From Histomonas meleagridis (Eukaryota; Parabasalia; Tritrichomonadida; Dientamoebidae), in contig WSYJ01000176.1 in assembly GCA_020186115.1 (NCBI GenBank), positions 124,001 through 188,000 of the forward strand: DNA of 64,000 nucleotides, read 5' to 3'. The stretch's first letter is position 1. The number at the start of each line of letters is the position of its first letter. Of the stretch, positions 61,569 through 64,000 are shown in pieces. The notes under the pieces were generated by a model. That model was not told the DNA's origin. It did not search any database and saw only the letters and a program-made list of their open reading frames with translations. Position numbers and translations under genes: made by a program.

Positions 61569-64000
61569 ATGGATGATTTAGTTGTTGTTCAAAGTTATTT
61601 AACAAAGATTGAAAAAAATTCTCCTATACCCGAAGTACATAGTCAATATGAAGAATTGTTTAAAAGCTCGAATAAGTGGATTGAAAATATTTCAACAAAT
61701 AAAATCAAAATCACCCAAATTGAACGTAACACCATAATGAAAATATTTGACCAATACAATGTTGCGTTTAAAGATGAAGTTCTTCCCATTCAAACAATAG
61801 ATAATTATTTTCATAAATTTTCCAAAAATTTATTATGTGCTTATCATAATGGTAAAACCGATTTCTATGAAACAATTTTGCATCGTATAATTTATTTCAT
61901 TTCAAGCATTGTTTCAAATAGTGACACACAAAATTTATTTTCAGATATATTTACTGAATACATTCAACAACATTTACAAAAAGATGAAGACAAGTCAATT
62001 TTTCTTAACCAATTCATTCAATGTCTTAACGCCGAAATGAATACTTTCCAATACAAAGAATTTTGGTTCAATTATTTATGTCAAAATTTATTAACCAAAC
62101 TTGGCTCATTTAATGTTTATATCAAAATATCAGACAATTTATGCAAGTACTTAATGACACCATTAGATAATAGTCCCAAGTCTGATGATTCTGAAATTTA
62201 TTATTTTCCATTTAATGAAATTACGTCTCCGTTCATCAACAAGTTATTAGACGGCCTCATTTGCTCCGAAAATTCTCTCAAGATCGACAAATTTTTTGAT
62301 TTATATTTCAAGATCGATATCACAAAATTCATCGAAAACGACGAAAAGAAGTTATCCTCATACTCATTTCTCTATTACAAATACACGCCTGGCGACGAAG
62401 ACTCAGAAAAGAACATCATAAAGTTAACGAGTTATTATGATTCCAAAGGTTTATATGAACTAATGAGCAAATTGTTATTGTCGTCATCATTTGCATTACA
62501 AAATGACGAAGAGATATTACGATCGACATTATTTCGATTTCGTTTTTTCTTTAACACGTTATCGAAGTATCATAAAATTGATTTTTATGATTTCTTCACA
62601 TATTTTTGTACACGTTTTAATCCTCCGAATCCATTAATTTTTTGTTTTTTATTTTTGACATTAATTTTCGATAATAATATCACTGATTTAAGTATTTGGG
62701 CATTATGGAAACGATGTTGTGAAATTGTTGCTTCACAAATTGATGTCATTCGAGTGTTTATTATCATATTATCGAGTGTATTTTCTTTGTTGTTTTATGA
62801 TGTTAATATTAATGATCATAAGAACGTCAAAATAATTAAAGATTTAATACAATCGCCGATATTAACCATTAAAGATAAATTAGAAAAATATTATTTGAAA
62901 ACTTCGGAAGAATATTTCTTCTTCGATTTAAGAGCTGATAATTATACACAAGAAAAAGCTATTAATTTCTTGACATTAGTTTTTAGTTTGTTTCCGAACG
63001 AAATGAATTTATATGAAATATTCATTAAAAATATAATCGAAATCGGGAATTTGTTCCCAAGTAATATCCAATTAAATAAATGTTTCTTGGCAGAGATATT
63101 TTTGCCTGCTATAAATGATAAAGGTGAACCAAACTTCCAAAATAAAATAGTTCCAAATATGTTTTATCAAACTTTGGATGATACACAAAAATGTAATCAA
63201 ATAATTTCCATTTGGAATTTAATCGTTTGTTTCGATTTTAACTCATTAAATTTCGAACAAAAATTTATTTGGAATGTAATATTAATTTGGTTGGTAATTA
63301 ATAATAAGAAAGATATTGTGTTACATTTCGCTTTAAATGTTTATGATGTGGAAATCGCAATTTTAATCCCTTTCATTTGTAGTTTGTTCGAATATAATTT
63401 TAATGAATTCGATGTCGAAAAAATTCAAAATATTTTAAAACAATTAATTTCTTATTATTCAATTTCTTGCGATTATAAATCAGTTAATATACCCGATTTC
63501 GTATATAATTTCGTACAAAGTAATAAAGAAAATGAAATCATTAAAGACATTATGATATATTTCAATGATAAAACTTTCAATTTATATGATTATCGATTTA
63601 AGATCATTTCAATCTTCTATAAAATTATTGCAAATGTTAAAAATAAGTCATTCTTCAATATACAATGTGTATTTCATATTGTCGTTTTGTTCAATTCTGA
63701 TAAAGATATAAAGAAGAAAATTCAACATAAGTATTTGTTGGAAAGATTTAACTTGTTGGAAACATGGGAAATCAAAAATTTGATGATTTTGTTGTTGGAG
63801 AAGAAGAAAATCGAAAAGTATTTTCCGAATTTGCCATTAGAAATTTTGAAATCAATTTTTGATGTGATAACAAATCCCGAATTCAAAAAAGTCGATGAAT
63901 ACATTCAATTTTTGACTATCTCATTCAATATATTATTAATTTATCCGCAATTAAATAATGAATTTATAAAACTATTGGATGAACTTGAATTAAACATTAA
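61569..64000 (+). CDS. N-terminal 810 residues of a very large helical protein, runs off the window
   Basis: From ATG 61569 (MDDLVVVQSYLTKIEKNSPI) the frame is open to the last base, so the gene is partial. The sequence is helical throughout (e.g. ILHRIIYFISSIVSNSD; IYEIFIKNIIEIGNLFPSN-like segments), without catalytic motifs or membrane segments, suggesting ARM/HEAT-like repeats. Composition and codon use (TTA, ATT, AAT-rich; Ile, Asn, Phe, Lys) closely resemble the N-terminal half of the BEACH-family protein at 16159, so a second BEACH-type or similar giant scaffold is possible. That is inference; the diagnostic C-terminus lies outside. Confidence 0.75.
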   Translation, partial: MDDLVVVQSYLTKIEKNSPIPEVHSQYEELFKSSNKWIENISTNKIKITQIERNTIMKIFDQYNVAFKDEVLPIQTIDNYFHKFSKNLLCAYHNGKTDFYETILHRIIYFISSIVSNSDTQNLFSDIFTEYIQQHLQKDEDKSIFLNQFIQCLNAEMNTFQYKEFWFNYLCQNLLTKLGSFNVYIKISDNLCKYLMTPLDNSPKSDDSEIYYFPFNEITSPFINKLLDGLICSENSLKIDKFFDLYFKIDITKFIENDEKKLSSYSFLYYKYTPGDEDSEKNIIKLTSYYDSKGLYELMSKLLLSSSFALQNDEEILRSTLFRFRFFFNTLSKYHKIDFYDFFTYFCTRFNPPNPLIFCFLFLTLIFDNNITDLSIWALWKRCCEIVASQIDVIRVFIIILSSVFSLLFYDVNINDHKNVKIIKDLIQSPILTIKDKLEKYYLKTSEEYFFFDLRADNYTQEKAINFLTLVFSLFPNEMNLYEIFIKNIIEIGNLFPSNIQLNKCFLAEIFLPAINDKGEPNFQNKIVPNMFYQTLDDTQKCNQIISIWNLIVCFDFNSLNFEQKFIWNVILIWLVINNKKDIVLHFALNVYDVEIAILIPFICSLFEYNFNEFDVEKIQNILKQLISYYSISCDYKSVNIPDFVYNFVQSNKENEIIKDIMIYFNDKTFNLYDYRFKIISIFYKIIANVKNKSFFNIQCVFHIVVLFNSDKDIKKKIQHKYLLERFNLLETWEIKNLMILLLEKKKIEKYFPNLPLEILKSIFDVITNPEFKKVDEYIQFLTISFNILLIYPQLNNEFIKLLDELELNI

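Noticed and set aside
1-64000. CRISPR arrays, bacterial operons, ribosome binding sites, Rho-independent terminators
   Set aside because: Nothing resembling them is seen, and the coding and splice signals are eukaryotic.
1-64000. rRNA or tRNA genes
   Set aside because: No cloverleaf or conserved rRNA segment could be recognised by eye; a covariance-model scan would be decisive.

Overview
The window is AT-rich eukaryotic DNA that reads as a parabasalid (trichomonad) genome, most like Tritrichomonas or Trichomonas. The evidence is: nearly intronless genes with very short 5' leaders; TCA-type initiator motifs abutting ATG codons; one 71-nt intron with trichomonad splice signals (GTATGT ... ACTAACACATAG); DUF3447/ankyrin and BspA-like surface-protein remnants; many Myb proteins; and the characteristic load of Maverick (Polinton), mariner, pogo-like, Merlin and other DNA transposons. 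The species cannot be fixed from sequence alone.

Layout. 1-5,800 is mostly decayed: a coiled-coil coding remnant (minus, about 1.5-2.8 kb) and a complete but dead pogo-like transposon (3341-4788, perfect 28-bp terminal inverted repeats, TA on both sides). 5,900-22,700 is a cellular block: an Sm-fold-like protein, a CAP-Gly coiled-coil protein, a DUF3447/ankyrin gene carrying a repeated 74-nt insert, a frameshifted Rab-like gene, two Myb proteins, a 3-ketodihydrosphingosine reductase-like SDR, a very small acinus-like RRM protein and a 2,173-residue BEACH/WD40-family protein. 22,900-31,300 holds two nearly identical histone H3 genes in direct orientation flanking a 1.6-kilo-residue repeat protein that is split by one frameshift. 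31,800-37,900 carries a copine, a TPR-like protein, an SPB4/DDX55-type DEAD-box helicase and a RABL2-type GTPase.

38,280-48,110 is a Maverick/Polinton that is truncated at its right end and heavily mutated. It holds a GC-rich left end, a fibre-like gene, a retroviral-type integrase, structural genes, a packaging ATPase and a candidate double-jelly-roll major capsid gene. DNA polymerase B is absent. A chromodomain micro-ORF of 54 residues, shorter than the usual annotation cut-off, sits inside it. 48,100-58,750 is a transposon graveyard: a MULE remnant, one mariner nested inside another (TA to TA), a Merlin/IS1595-type transposase, a BspA-like pseudogene, a hAT remnant, an integrase fragment, a GAACCG-rich palindromic island and a second Maverick fibre fragment.

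58,750-64,000 returns to cellular genes: a CAMK/AMPK-like kinase that becomes intact once its intron is recognised, and the first 810 residues of a large helical protein that leaves the window.

There is no operon organisation. TAACGG/CCGTTA (Myb-type) motifs recur upstream of the Rab-like, Myb, SDR, H3, copine and kinase genes, which suggests a shared promoter element.
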